A stretch of 64,000 nucleotides of DNA from Oopsacas minuta. Its lineage: Eukaryota; Porifera; Hexactinellida; Lyssacinosida; Leucopsacidae. The notes beneath the pieces are model-generated. The model saw only the letters and a list, made by a program, of their open reading frames with translations. It ran no database searches and was not told where the DNA came from. Below are positions 36,480-47,448 of the stretch, one piece after another (the first letter of the stretch is position 1; each line of letters opens with the position of its first letter). Where the stretch lies: positions 325,630 to 389,629 of the forward strand of contig JAKMXF010000055.1 of the NCBI GenBank assembly GCA_024704765.1, given 5' to 3'. The position numbers and the translations under genes were made by a program.

Positions 36480-39090
36480 TAGAACCGAAAAATTGAGAAA
36501 CATTGAAACTGCTGCAAAACTATAGTAAAAGAAATAAGAAGTACAAATCTCATAATGTCTATCCTGGTTGTGAATCTTTGAAGTCTGAGAATGAGTGCAT
36601 GAATATTATTCCAGATTGCCTCAGACATTTTAAGAGAATTATTGTTGGGAAGGGTGTTTGTATAAAAACGGCCTCTATTGGCAAGTGATGTTGCAAGCAT
36701 CCGCGAATCCTTCTAGTCCCTCTACAAATAGGGTTAGGAGTACAATTGCATGAACATTTCGCATCACGTTTTCTTATCGACACCCTTCGTCATCATGGAT
36801 TCTGCTGCTCATACCAAGAAGTTCAGACGTTTGGAAGAAATGCAACTGTCTTGTCACTTGGAACTGACATACCTAGGTATATTGCTGAGTTTATTCAGAA
36901 TCTTGCACACAATGTAGATTATAATATCCAGCCCTGGACGGAAACAATACATTCCCTGGAATAGGAGTAATTGCTACTTTTTCCCCATCAATCAAGCTTA
37001 GTAAACCCATCCCAGAGGATAGGTTGCTTCGAAACTATATCTTTGGTATGACAAATTCCGATTCTATGGCACAGGGAAGAAAATAGTGGGCTGACTGATG
37101 TAACATACACGAGGCTAGTATTAATGAAACAGAGGATCACATTGCAGATCTTGACCTTCTGTAGAAGACGTCTTTCATGATTGCCTCGTAAGACCAGGAT
37201 GGTCAGGGATCATACAATTTTTACATCAAGGTACCCATACGGGAAAATCATCACTCATTTTCCTCCCCGTTACTGACATGAATCCTGCTAATGTCACCTG
37301 TGTTTATTTAGTTTCTTGGGCTGTATAGGACATCTTTTGCCGATCAGGGCTAAGGAAGTGCTGGAGCTCATCTATGCGTCCAATGCAGTCGTGCACTTAA
37401 TGACCGGTAAGGCTATCGGACGAGAAACAAGAACTCATCTCATTGTCGTTTCAGCACTTAATTGCTTCTTTCTGTCACATATTTTTGATCTGCCCTTGCC
37501 TCACCACCCAAGAGAAAGAGAAAATATGGATTCTCTTGAGACCACTAATGCAACATTATCTACACATTGAAATGGAAATCCTGATTTGAATGAATTTAGT
37601 GTCTTGTACAATAAATGAATTGACTGATCTGTCGACGCAGAGGAGGTTTGTAATCTTGTTGTGCTAAGTAGAATCAAGGACTTTATCGAACAAAAATTAG
37701 AAACCTTTAAACCTAGGACTGCTACAGTCATGATTATGGTGGATGTCCTACGCAAATTTATCAGAGCAGAACCTACTTGAAACTGGTTATTGCCCATTGA
37801 GACAATATCGGAAATGTTTCCCTTCCTAGCAGCATCTGGACAAAATCTCTACACGAAATCTGTCCTTGTTTATTTGTAACAAATGCACGAACTTAGGGTT
37901 GAAGATTTAGACATTCGCCAGCAATTTCAAGTAGGCTATCATGTAATTAGACGATGTGATCGTCTATGTGTAGGCTTATATTCAGATAAAATCTTTGAAC
38001 AGGTGCTGATGAGAAACATGAAAACTATTGGTGGCCTAACAAGAGGGCGAGGAATAACAGCCATATTAGAGGCAATAGCGTCTTATATGGCTGCTCTCCA
38101 TGCTGGCTTGCGCTGAATTTAACAATGGTATGCAGGGAGTAACAGAAATAAACTACAACAAATGTGACCAGAACAAAGACATAGCAAATGCTGGACAAGC
38201 ACATTACATGAAAGACACAATGACTCTTCTTAGGATCTCAATGAAAGAAATCCCTTCAGTTATTATCAAAATTTCTCAATATCTCAACTGGAGTCAACGC
38301 ACACAACATGTTCACAATGCTAAAGCAATTCGTAGCATCATACAGGACAACATGGATGTACCAACTGGTACTGAGTACACATTCAGAAAGAAAGATCAAG
38401 TTATCCCTTTGGTGCAAAATCTTCAGTGATATTTGAGATGACAGTATATATGTTGATCCTCAATTACTTTCCAGAGATTGACCATTCTTCCTAGTTCGAG
38501 CTGGGCAGCTATCCACCATCTCTATTTGATTCCTCAGTGCTCCTTAGAGAGCCACAGAAGCCAGTACTAGTAGAGGTCATACATATAGAGAGATTGTAAA
38601 TTGTACACCGATATGTATAGTGAAGTATGGACTGGTGATTGTCGCGTTTGATGGTTATAACGGTATAATAACAAAAGACATGACACATAATAGAAAGAAA
38701 GGGGAATGCACTGTAGTTCCCGTGACGGTTAATGAAATAAGTAGCTAACAATGAAGAAGGATCAGGGTCTGAAGAAGATGTCATGCGACATCTTCTTCAG
38801 ACCCGAACCTTGTAAGACTACAAAAGTTCCACGTGTATGGGATATGGAAGCATTCAAAAAGCAAGGACCTGATATATGTATTCATATCTTCTTCCTGCAT
38901 GCTCTCCTCGGATGTGACACTACTTCCCACCTCTATGGCATAGGGAGTTGCTCTTGAGCAATTTCACATCAACAGCAATTTTCGTGAGCAAGCCAAGATA
39001 TTATACAGAGAGTCAGCATTCATAAAAGATGTCGTAATAGCAGGGAGAAAGCTCTAGTGTGTATTTACATGATAACCCGAGGGAAGACCG
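36480..39090 (+). pseudogene. Fossil of a repeat-borne protein with FEN/PIN-like C-terminus
   Basis: Scattered + strand frames, all in order. They include EYNCMNIS/HEHFASRFLIDTLRHHGFC, ATVLSLGTDIPRYIAEF, LDGNNTFPGIGVIATFSPSI, MGCIGHLLPIRAKEVLELIY then ASNAVVHLMTGKAIGRETRT, QHVHNAKAIRSIIQDNMDVP, PSLFDSSVLLREPQKPVL, VKYGLVIVAFDGYNG, and CDIFFRPEPCKTTKVPRVWD with HALLGCDTTSHLYGIG. From memory these follow the order of a long uncharacterised protein present in many copies in invertebrate genomes. VVFDG-like and GCDTTxxxxGIG motifs resemble PIN/FEN nucleases (GCDYxxxxxGIG). Numerous stops, frameshifts and at least one internal deletion show it is dead. Confidence 0.6.
38765..38804. repeat. Perfect 18-bp palindrome in the FEN-like fossil
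   Basis: GGGTCTGAAGAAGATGTC (38765-38782) and its exact complement (38787-38804) flank the loop ATGC. The right arm is part of the coding fossil (ATCTTCTTCAGACCC encodes the IFFRP block). The left arm therefore looks like a templated inverted copy placed where about 100 residues are missing. Confidence 0.92.
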
Positions 39091-39128
39091 CAACTAGCAC
39101 TTCATATGTGCACCATAGGGTCTTCCCC

Positions 39129-39216
39129 CTAAATCATCAGCAGCTAAGTATCACAGCCTTCAGGTTTATTAATAAATAAACCTGAAAGCTGTGATACTTA
39201 GGTGCTGATGATTTAG
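39129..39216. repeat. 42-bp hairpin with 4-nt loop
   Basis: The arm 39129-39170 (starting CTAAATCATCAGCAGCTAAG) pairs with 39175-39216 with two mismatches around an AATA loop. It lies just beyond the FEN-like fossil. It is long and near-perfect, like a very young inverted duplication; a pre-miRNA-like role cannot be judged from sequence. Confidence 0.88.
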
Positions 39217-40257
39217 TAGAAATGTATATCATTGACAGAATTCAATCCACTTGAAACAGTTTGATAGCTCTTCCTTTGTAGGAATATCGTGACACTCATC
39301 TGCTAATATAGAAAATATTGGCTTTGGCTTATACTCTGTAATTGATTTCTTTAAGCTATGTGTGAAAAACCAGAAGCAAAGTTCACTGAACTTTGAGGTG
39401 TACTGAGTATTGGAAGCACCAAGAGTGAAGTCCTCTTCGGCTCTTACAGCAATCTATTTCCATTGTAACTTGTAATGCAATTAGGTTTGGGTAAACAGTG
39501 GTTTGAGGAATCTTTTTTCCCAGGATATAGATTAACCTCATAAACTAAATTACGATGCTACGATTCCTCTCTGCTCTGTATGCAGCCTCTTTTGCAGGAC
39601 ACTCCAGCTCAAGTACTGATTTCCCGCACTCGCCTGTTTTGACATTATATCGGTGACTGCTGCATCCTTATTACACCGTTACTCTCCGTGTGCTCTCAAT
39701 AGTTTAGTCCAGCTTAATATTGCTTTCTTTGGTCACTAGTTGATCCATACTACGATACAAAATTGATTTAAGAATATCACAAAATTTTCAGGTGAAATGA
39801 GTATTTTTGTGATATACTATGCTTATTACAGAATGCGAATAAATTTAATTTTGACAATGTTGAAACATGTTAATACAAATTTACGGGTTGATTAAGTTAC
39901 TGGGACAGTAGTTATTTATCTGAGAACTCCAATCTGTGTCAAAGGTAACCTACTCTTGTCTGATAATGTGGATATAATCATGTATTGTTCTCATTTTAAT
40001 TGCAAATAATGCCATTTGAAAGTGTTCAATTATGTCATTAATATTTCTCTCAATTTTTGTGGGTTAGGATGATTAAAATTTTTATTTGGGTTTATAATGG
40101 TGCTGAATTAGAAGAAATTGTTTGGTAGACTATTATAACTCGAGAATTCACCCTACTTCTTATTAATATCCCACTGTGAGATAAATTTCCTACTCCTTAT
40201 AAACTTATTTTCCCTTTTCAATTCGATGCTGATCTCATTAGTTTATTTTCTTTGTAG

Positions 40258-40540
40258 CACTATTTCTGATGATGATAGTCAAACTGACGATGATACTTTT
40301 CAAATTCAGCCTCCACTAGATTTTGATCAACCGGTTATTAATGCTAATCTATCTATACATATCCCTGGATCGAATCCCCTGGATCAGTTTAAAGGTTATG
40401 AACAAGTTCCTGACACTTTGCAAGGTCTCAATTCCAATTATGACCCTATGCATTTATCTCATTCGAAACATCAACAGGATGATGGGATAAATATCACATC
40501 AAAGTCTTTGCTCGATACATCTCAACATTCTAGAATACAG
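40258..40540 (+). CDS. msn: msn/MAP4K4-type kinase, exon d (acidic linker)
   Basis: The acceptor TTTGTAG precedes C ACT ATT TCT GAT GAT; the C completes the Ser codon begun by AG in the previous exon. The reading TISDDDSQTDDDTFQIQPPL is followed by a low-complexity polar stretch (LNSNYDPMHLSHSKHQQDDG) ending SRIQ at a phase-0 donor CAG|GTATTC. It has no domain of its own. The match of phases on both sides and its acidic serine-rich character, as in GCK-IV linkers, support it. An alternatively spliced status cannot be excluded. Confidence 0.75.
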
Positions 40541-42010
40541 GTATTCTATATTGGCCACTGTAAGTTTGAAACTTGTTGCAGCTCCAATATACGTATCAAT
40601 TTTACATGTGGCATGATTAATGTCATTATTTCACTATTAGAGTCAAATTCACTTATACATAATTCGAATTTGAGTCTAATGATGTTTTTCAGTGCTTGAC
40701 AGATTAGGTGATTTGTTTATTGGGCTATTAGCCACCAAAATGCTTAAGCTGGTGGTTTAATTACGCCAACGAATGTTTTAATTCTATATAGCGGATACTA
40801 GGTTTCGGAAACACGAGCAAGATGGTGACTAATCGCCACCAAATTTACTTTTTGGAGGTTATACCAATTTTAATTTTGTCGAGCACTCATTTGTTTCCAT
40901 CAATTTACTAATTATTTTGTGATACCTTAATCAAATGATTAGATAATAAGAATTGAATGCTATTCACCAGCATTTTTGATGAACATTATGTTGAACTGAA
41001 ACAAGTTTCCCATTAACAGGAGCCTTACTTGGATTTTTTATATTCTTTATTGAAAAAGTATTTTCCATTTATGTTTAACTTATATTTAGATGCTTGTAAA
41101 TTTTACACTTAGTGATATATATTCATAGTATATCCAGGCCGTTTTTGGTGTATTGTAGCTATAGATCAGGTGTTTTGAAATTTATCTTGTCTTTTAGATC
41201 TGAGCTGCTTATACTAGTTAAGTTGTAACATTATTATCCGTAATTTATATAACTCAGGATCTATACTTTTGATTACTTGAAATATTTGTAGTAAAATGTA
41301 TTAATTATACATGTAGTACATGTAGTAGTTTTTTGACTAGTTTTATATCCCAAAGATTTATTTTGTGTCGCCTTTTATTCTTAACCAATGTTTTCAAAGT
41401 TTCCTTCAAATCATAACTTAATATAAGTTAATTATGACGTCATCCTTAACTTGTTTTGTTCAAATATTTCTTGAGTTTTACTGTGCCGACTAATACCATT
41501 ACACATAGTATGTATAGTGGCTCAGTTCTAAAATGGTTGACTTAGTATATTCGTAGATGTTTAACTATTTATATCTATCTATGTTCTCGGTCTGCTAGGC
41601 ACACCTTTAGAGATTAATATACCAAATTTTGCTTGTGTGCTCGTAATGACATCTAGTTGTGCACTTGATATTTGAAATTTTTCTAATGTGTATATTTTCA
41701 TGCCTTTTGAAACCTCTGTATTTTAGCCCAATCAGATAGTAGGGTTTTGTAATTAGGCATTGATGGATAAAATTATTTCTGGTGGAATATAATGTATTGA
41801 TTGTAGGCTGCATTTCTATTGGTCAATACAGTCAATTTAATTTTTTTACACTGATTTAACAAATGATTAATCATGTTTTTACACCCTTTGGTGAACATTT
41901 CATAATTAACGTTATCAAGGATTGTCTGTTCGAAATGAGGTCATATGGCTACGAATATTTGCATTACTCTCGAAAGTGCCCAACTTTAATGCTCTGTTAA
42001 CATTATAATA

Positions 42011-42185
42011 TAGTCGAACCTGCTTAACGGGCACCTCTGTAAACAGTCACCTGCCCATAGCTTCACCATTTTTGGACCCCTACATGCCCTAAACCTGTTT
42101 ATCACGGCCACTTTATATAGTGGTTCCTCACAAAGGTCTTCATTTGACAAGTTCCTTTGTTTGCCATTTGTAACTACTTCCACTG
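42011..42185. repeat. Degenerate pogo/Tigger-like MITE
   Basis: The left end TAGTCGAACCTGCTTAACGG, after TA, resembles the CAGTcgAACCTg...CGG ends of the copies near 151 and 2457. An internal TTTATCACGGCCACTTTATA repeats the CGGCCAC block. The right end CCACTG precedes TA. Divergence makes the boundaries tentative. Confidence 0.45.
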
Positions 42186-44047
42186 TATTTAGCATATAAA
42201 TAGGTTACAAAAGATCACAGAAAAGAAATTAGCAGCCAACTCGAACTAAAAAGGCGTTCAATCGTTTATTTGATTGACTTTCAGTATGGTTAGGGAACAA
42301 AACTGATAATATTTGAATGTATAGCTTTGGTGGAATACGAGAATGTTATCAGGAATGTAAAAATATGTGTGATAACTTGCCTTATGTTTTGAAAAACATA
42401 TTCAAACGTCTCACCCATAATACATTATTTAATTAGCGTCATTATTTCTATGATATACTTTTTCTTCTGGATACTATTGAGTTTGGTCGATTATCTGTTT
42501 AAACTCCTTTATCAATATTCATTTCTTTTCGAAATATGTTATCCTGAAAAATTAACTAATTTGACGCTTGATCCACATTCAAACTATATACCTAAGTATA
42601 CAGTTTAGGACGCTATTCTCTCCCATAGCATAAATTCACTTGTCGCACGTGTTTAAATATTCGCAGACACCATTGTATGATGAATATAATAATTGTCAGT
42701 ATATTAATATGGAATTCCTAATAAGTTACATTTATGAAAGTTTTCTTTACAAAGTCTCTAAGAATAGATATTTTTCAACGTATTATGAAAAGCCATGTAA
42801 AATGAAAAGTATTGTTATTGTGAAATTTCTTATTAAATAAAACTACCCTAATTACCTAACTGTGAGGGTAGTAGACAATTTATCCTCCTATGGGTTGGGT
42901 GTTACCCCATACAGTTAAAATTTTGTTATTTTTGTGCCTCACTGGATCACCTCATCAGTTAAGACATTATTGTGTTTGGCACCTCTCATCTTTTAGTAGA
43001 CTGTAGTTATATTGGGTGGAAACCAAATTCTATACGATTCAATTACTGTATTTGTTCCTTAGACTGTTTATAAGCTAGTAGAAGAAAATCTTGGTCTGCA
43101 ACTATATATTGCATCCAATCTTTCCATTTTCCAAACATGCTGACTCTAATTGACATATGGAAAGTTAGATTTATTCATTTTTGTTGATTACTGAATATTG
43201 GGTACGAGCGTTGTATGGTTAAATACACACCATTCCCACTTACCATTAATGAGATCTCCTTGAATTCTCATTTATTCTTCAATATCTGAATCTATATGCC
43301 CTCTTCTACATCCTTTGCGGCTATCATTACTCCTAACAATTCCTTCGAATTATGTTATTTCGGTCAGGGCCATCTGTTTCCTTATCAATTGTGGTTTGTC
43401 TATATGACAAATTCATGTGACTATAGTGGAAATCATTTTCATTGTCTCTAAGTAAAATCCTTTCGTTGTTCTTATCTCTTGGCATTTTCTTCAGCTTAGA
43501 CCTATTGGCGTAGCATAAGCATGACATAATCGCTTGGTATTTTGCCCATTATTATATTCACCAGTTACATTTTTTTGAATTTCGTGAAATTTCAAAAAAT
43601 TTACATTTAACATTGTTCGTATTATATATTTCAGGATGATTCATTTAGCAATGGAACATATCCGTAATTGCTCCTGTCTCACAGCATACCACTTGTTGCG
43701 AAGACTTCCATTATTCTCTCCTTTTTAAATGCCATAAAAGGAAATCTCGTAAATCTCTAAAAATAATATTCTACTTAGATAAAAATTCCAAGTTCTAATA
43801 AGAACAAAATATGCAAAACACATCGTTACTCTTCTTTCTCAATTTACATGATCCCAAGATGGTTGGAAGTGAGTTTAGTTAATTCCTGCATTGATCTTGG
43901 TCGAATATTATGCTAAATTCATCTAGTTTTCCAAGGTGGTAACTAATAAGCATTTTATACGAATTCTATATATCATTTCCAAAACAGGAATCATTTCTTT
44001 GAAATTTACATGGTACAGAGTTAGGCTTTACAAATACAGAAATCTAC

Positions 44048-44141
44048 CCATGATAACATTAAGGAATATACAATACAATGTTCGATAATCTAACCATGAT
44101 AACATTAAGGAATATACAATACAATGTTCGATAATCTAACC
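44048..44141. repeat. 46-bp tandem duplication
   Basis: The unit beginning CCATGATAACATTAAGGAAT occurs at 44048 and again, with no visible change, at 44094. It is recent, non-coding and intronic. Confidence 0.95.
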
Positions 44142-44289
44142 TAAGACTTAAGATGATTAGTGTTAGCATGCTCGCTCAGAATCTGGCGGAATTGTTATAC
44201 GCCTTTTTTGCAGAGAACAACAGAGAGAAATCTCAGATTTATAAACTTATAACAGTTACTGCAAATTGATCTTCACTACCTCCTAAAAA

Positions 44290-44620
44290 TCTATTAATTA
44301 AATCTCAATTTGTGTATGTATAATAAATATATGTTCGTTCATAAAGTCCATCACCAAATATTACACCACATAACAACAACCGAATAACATTGTACTGGGG
44401 TAATCGAGTATGCTGATTCCGAATATGATATTGTAACAAACTTAATAAATATTTGTTCATTTTTAGGGACCTAAAGTAACCAGATTTAAAGGTTATGGAA
44501 GTATCATGTTTGCTACGGTTAAGAATATGAGTTTATGTACTCGAGGATCGTTTGCCCGAGTGCGGACACTAAGTGTTCGCCTCCGCGTAAAGCGACCAAG
44601 CGAAGCGCCCTGTTTACATT
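44290..44620. repeat. Dispersed repeat with GC hairpin terminus, partial copy
   Basis: Shares TTAAATCTCAATT and TCGAGTATGCTGA(T/G)TC(C/T)GAAT with 12862-13322. It ends in a GC-rich stretch with TGCGGACACTAAGTGTTCGC and AGCGACCAAGCGAAGCG, a different hairpin from the other two copies. Confidence 0.4.
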
Positions 44621-45523
44621 AAATCCCAAGAAATGTAAATTAAATTCTAAATGCTTAGTCACAAATTTTCGAATTTACTGCCATTATCACAATATATGGA
44701 ATTATCAGGAGATGGTTTATGCTCAATTTAAAGTATGTTTGTATAATGATTCCATTTTAGAGGTAAATATAGTCTTCATTAGAGTGTGATTCAATTCTAC
44801 CTCTCAAACCTTAATGTGGAGAATAATACCCTTCTGCTATTGAATATCCTAAATAAATCCACATACAACCCTGAGTCTATTGATAAATTTTTGATTCGTT
44901 TATATAACTACACCAATGGATGTTAATAATATTTTGTTTTAAATCCACATTATGTCAGTCCTATTTGGACTGTTGTCTGACCAGACTTACCATTACGGAT
45001 CATTTACCTCTCTCTATTGATTCTATCCACTATTGTTTCAGATTTATACTCCCTATACCATACACTTATTGTATTTACATTATTTGATACACGTAAGCAA
45101 CTATTTCAAGTTATGAATTTCTATTTTCGAAGTATTTAGTATACGACTATAGGATCAGGCACCCCCCACTTTTGTTATAGTGTCAATAATCGATATTTGC
45201 ACCATTATAGAACTCGTAGATAGAAGTTGGAAGAGCTATATAACTCAAAATCTGATGAAAACAGACGAAGTTACTTTAGATTTCAGAGTAAGCCAAATCT
45301 TATGCGAAAATTGTATTAGATGCTATACTGAAATAATGTATACTTCGTAACCATATATTGTACTCAATTTGACATTGTCTTATGGCAATTTTCGCGTTTT
45401 ACACATCAAAAATTTGATCACTCTGACTAAAATTACTTAATTTATTTCTTTTAATTAATGAAACGTATAGGCTTTTTCAATGATTGTTTGTTTATTTTGT
45501 GATATAAGACTCTTTTTTCCTAG

Positions 45524-45546
45524 ATATATATATACACACACACACC
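45524..45546. repeat. (TA)n(CA)n microsatellite
   Basis: ATATATATAT runs directly into a short CA repeat. It is a simple sequence with no further content. Confidence 0.9.
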
Positions 45547-45575
45547 AGTATCTTGTACCTTTTAATTTTAGCTAG

Positions 45576-45854
45576 TTATTGTTGAACCTTTAAAGGGAGG
45601 TAAGTGCTGCAATGACCCAGATATCTTTGATATCTGTGGATGTTCACTTTTGGAACTCTAAGTCGCAGCATTTCTACATTATCAAGAGAGTGTACCTTTG
45701 CTAAATTAGGGTATATTTTGGTGGCCAGGACAAAGACTGGCCCCTCATAAAGTATCCAGGACTTGGGTGGAAACTCTGAGATCATGGGCCAAAGAAAGAA
45801 TTCCATGCTTAAATTTGATATTACGATCGTTTGGAGAGGACAAAAACAATGCAT
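45576..45854 (-). other. Unassigned 92-codon ORF
   Basis: Minus-strand ORF starting MHCFCPLQTIVISNLSMEFF. Its composition is less AT-biased than its surroundings, and overlapping frames (45745-45933) look coding-like, so it may be a transposon remnant. I recognise no domain. Confidence 0.2.
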
Positions 45855-47448
45855 TTAGATGACTGCTACTTCTGTCATGTAATGTCAAAGGATTCGATAA
45901 GAAAAGTAAGCAATATTTGAAGTACCCTAGCATACCCTCTGCTCTACGACCGGTTCTTCATTGTGGCGAAATACCTGTGTATTTCCTGACTCCTAGAGGA
46001 AGTGTTTTGTTCTAAGTTGTTTAATACTTCTTTATTGGAATATGTATTATCCTACAATCTACAATTATTAGTGGCGTAACTTCTACTGAGTTGATTTCTG
46101 CGATTGATATTCTGCATCAAAATTTTGTTCTTGAATTGTTACTCTAGAAATCTTAGTTGACCATATTATATGATACTTGATAATTATGTTATACGTAGAT
46201 ACAAGTTTGAAATGTCCAAATCTCCTAATTCGAGGTTAATCTAGGGGTATAATACGTTCAAATACAAGGGTTGTTCATTAAGTAATGAGACTAATGTATC
46301 AATTTCCTATTCTACTTAATACAGCTCTAAGCCGAACATCAGATTACAAGGCTAACTTGATTATCTAACTTCTATACAATATCTCTTTACTCTGCTAGCA
46401 TATTCTTCAGTATAAAGATTCATTTGTATGAGCGACATTTTTCACTAATGCATTTTAGCAAAGAAGGAAAACGACAAATAATTTGGTACCTGTGGAAATA
46501 CGGGAAAACTTGCCCTTACATTCTTCGTGGAATGCAGGATATTTACGGTGATGAATGTCCTTCGAAAGCCACCATATATCGATGGTTCGAACCTTTTGAT
46601 AAGGTCGATGAGGACCTCCACGATGACCATGGCCCAGATCATCCGACTTCCTCAAAAACCCGCAGTAATATCGAGAGGGCCCAAACAATTTTGGACGAGG
46701 ACAGACGAATAACCCTGCGAGAATTAGAAGAGAGGGTAGGTAAATCAAAAGCCACACTACACTCGATTATCACTGAAGATCTAGAAATATGGATGGTAAC
46801 TGCGCGTTGGGTCACAAAACTTATTTTTAAAGAACAAAAACGTGAAATGGTCAGAGTTAGTAAAGAATTACTTTCAAGATACAAGGCAGAGGAAGACCTT
46901 TTGGAATGTATAGTAACGTGGGATGAAACTTGGATTCATTATTATGAATCAGAGAGCAAAACTCAATCGAAGCAGTGGAAGAAACGTGATGAACCTGTTA
47001 CACATCAAAGTAAAGGCCGCAAAATCAGCAGGGAAGAGAATGGCAACAGAGTTATACACCTCGACTGGTTGCCTGAGAAGACCACCATAAACAGTGAATA
47101 TTACGTTGACGAATTCAAAGAATTGCGTCAAGCGATTAAACGTGAGAGGCGAGGCAAGTTGACACGTGGCGTATTGCTGTAACATGACAACGCAAGGCCC
47201 CATGTAAGCTCCAAGACAATGGCTGCAATTGACGACTTAGGATTCGAATGCCTCCCTCTTCCCCCGTATAGTCCAGACCTGGCTCCCAGCGACTACTGGC
47301 TGTTTGGAGAGATGAAGAGACCTCTTCGAGGGAAGAGATTTGAGGATTTCAAACGGCTAGAGTATGAAATAAAACAGTGGGAAAATGGAACCCCTAAAGA
47401 ATTCTATACCACGGGCTGTAAAAGTACCAGAACGATGGAAACCATGTA

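Larger units (their letters stand above)
32664..40257 (+). other. Intron 3 (about 7.6 kb)
   Basis: Phase-2 intron, GT at 32664 and AG at 40256-40257. It contains a Tc1-like element, a foldback element and a fossil protein-coding repeat with two unusual hairpins. Stretches 34275-34836, 35662-36480 and 39220-40257 hold nothing I recognise. Confidence 0.85.

Noticed and set aside
44048-44141. Two-copy direct repeat as a possible CRISPR-like or satellite array
   Set aside because: Only two adjacent identical units without spacers, in a eukaryotic intron: a plain tandem duplication.
45524-45546. Possible regulatory CA/TA tract
   Set aside because: Simple microsatellite; nothing ties it to a promoter.
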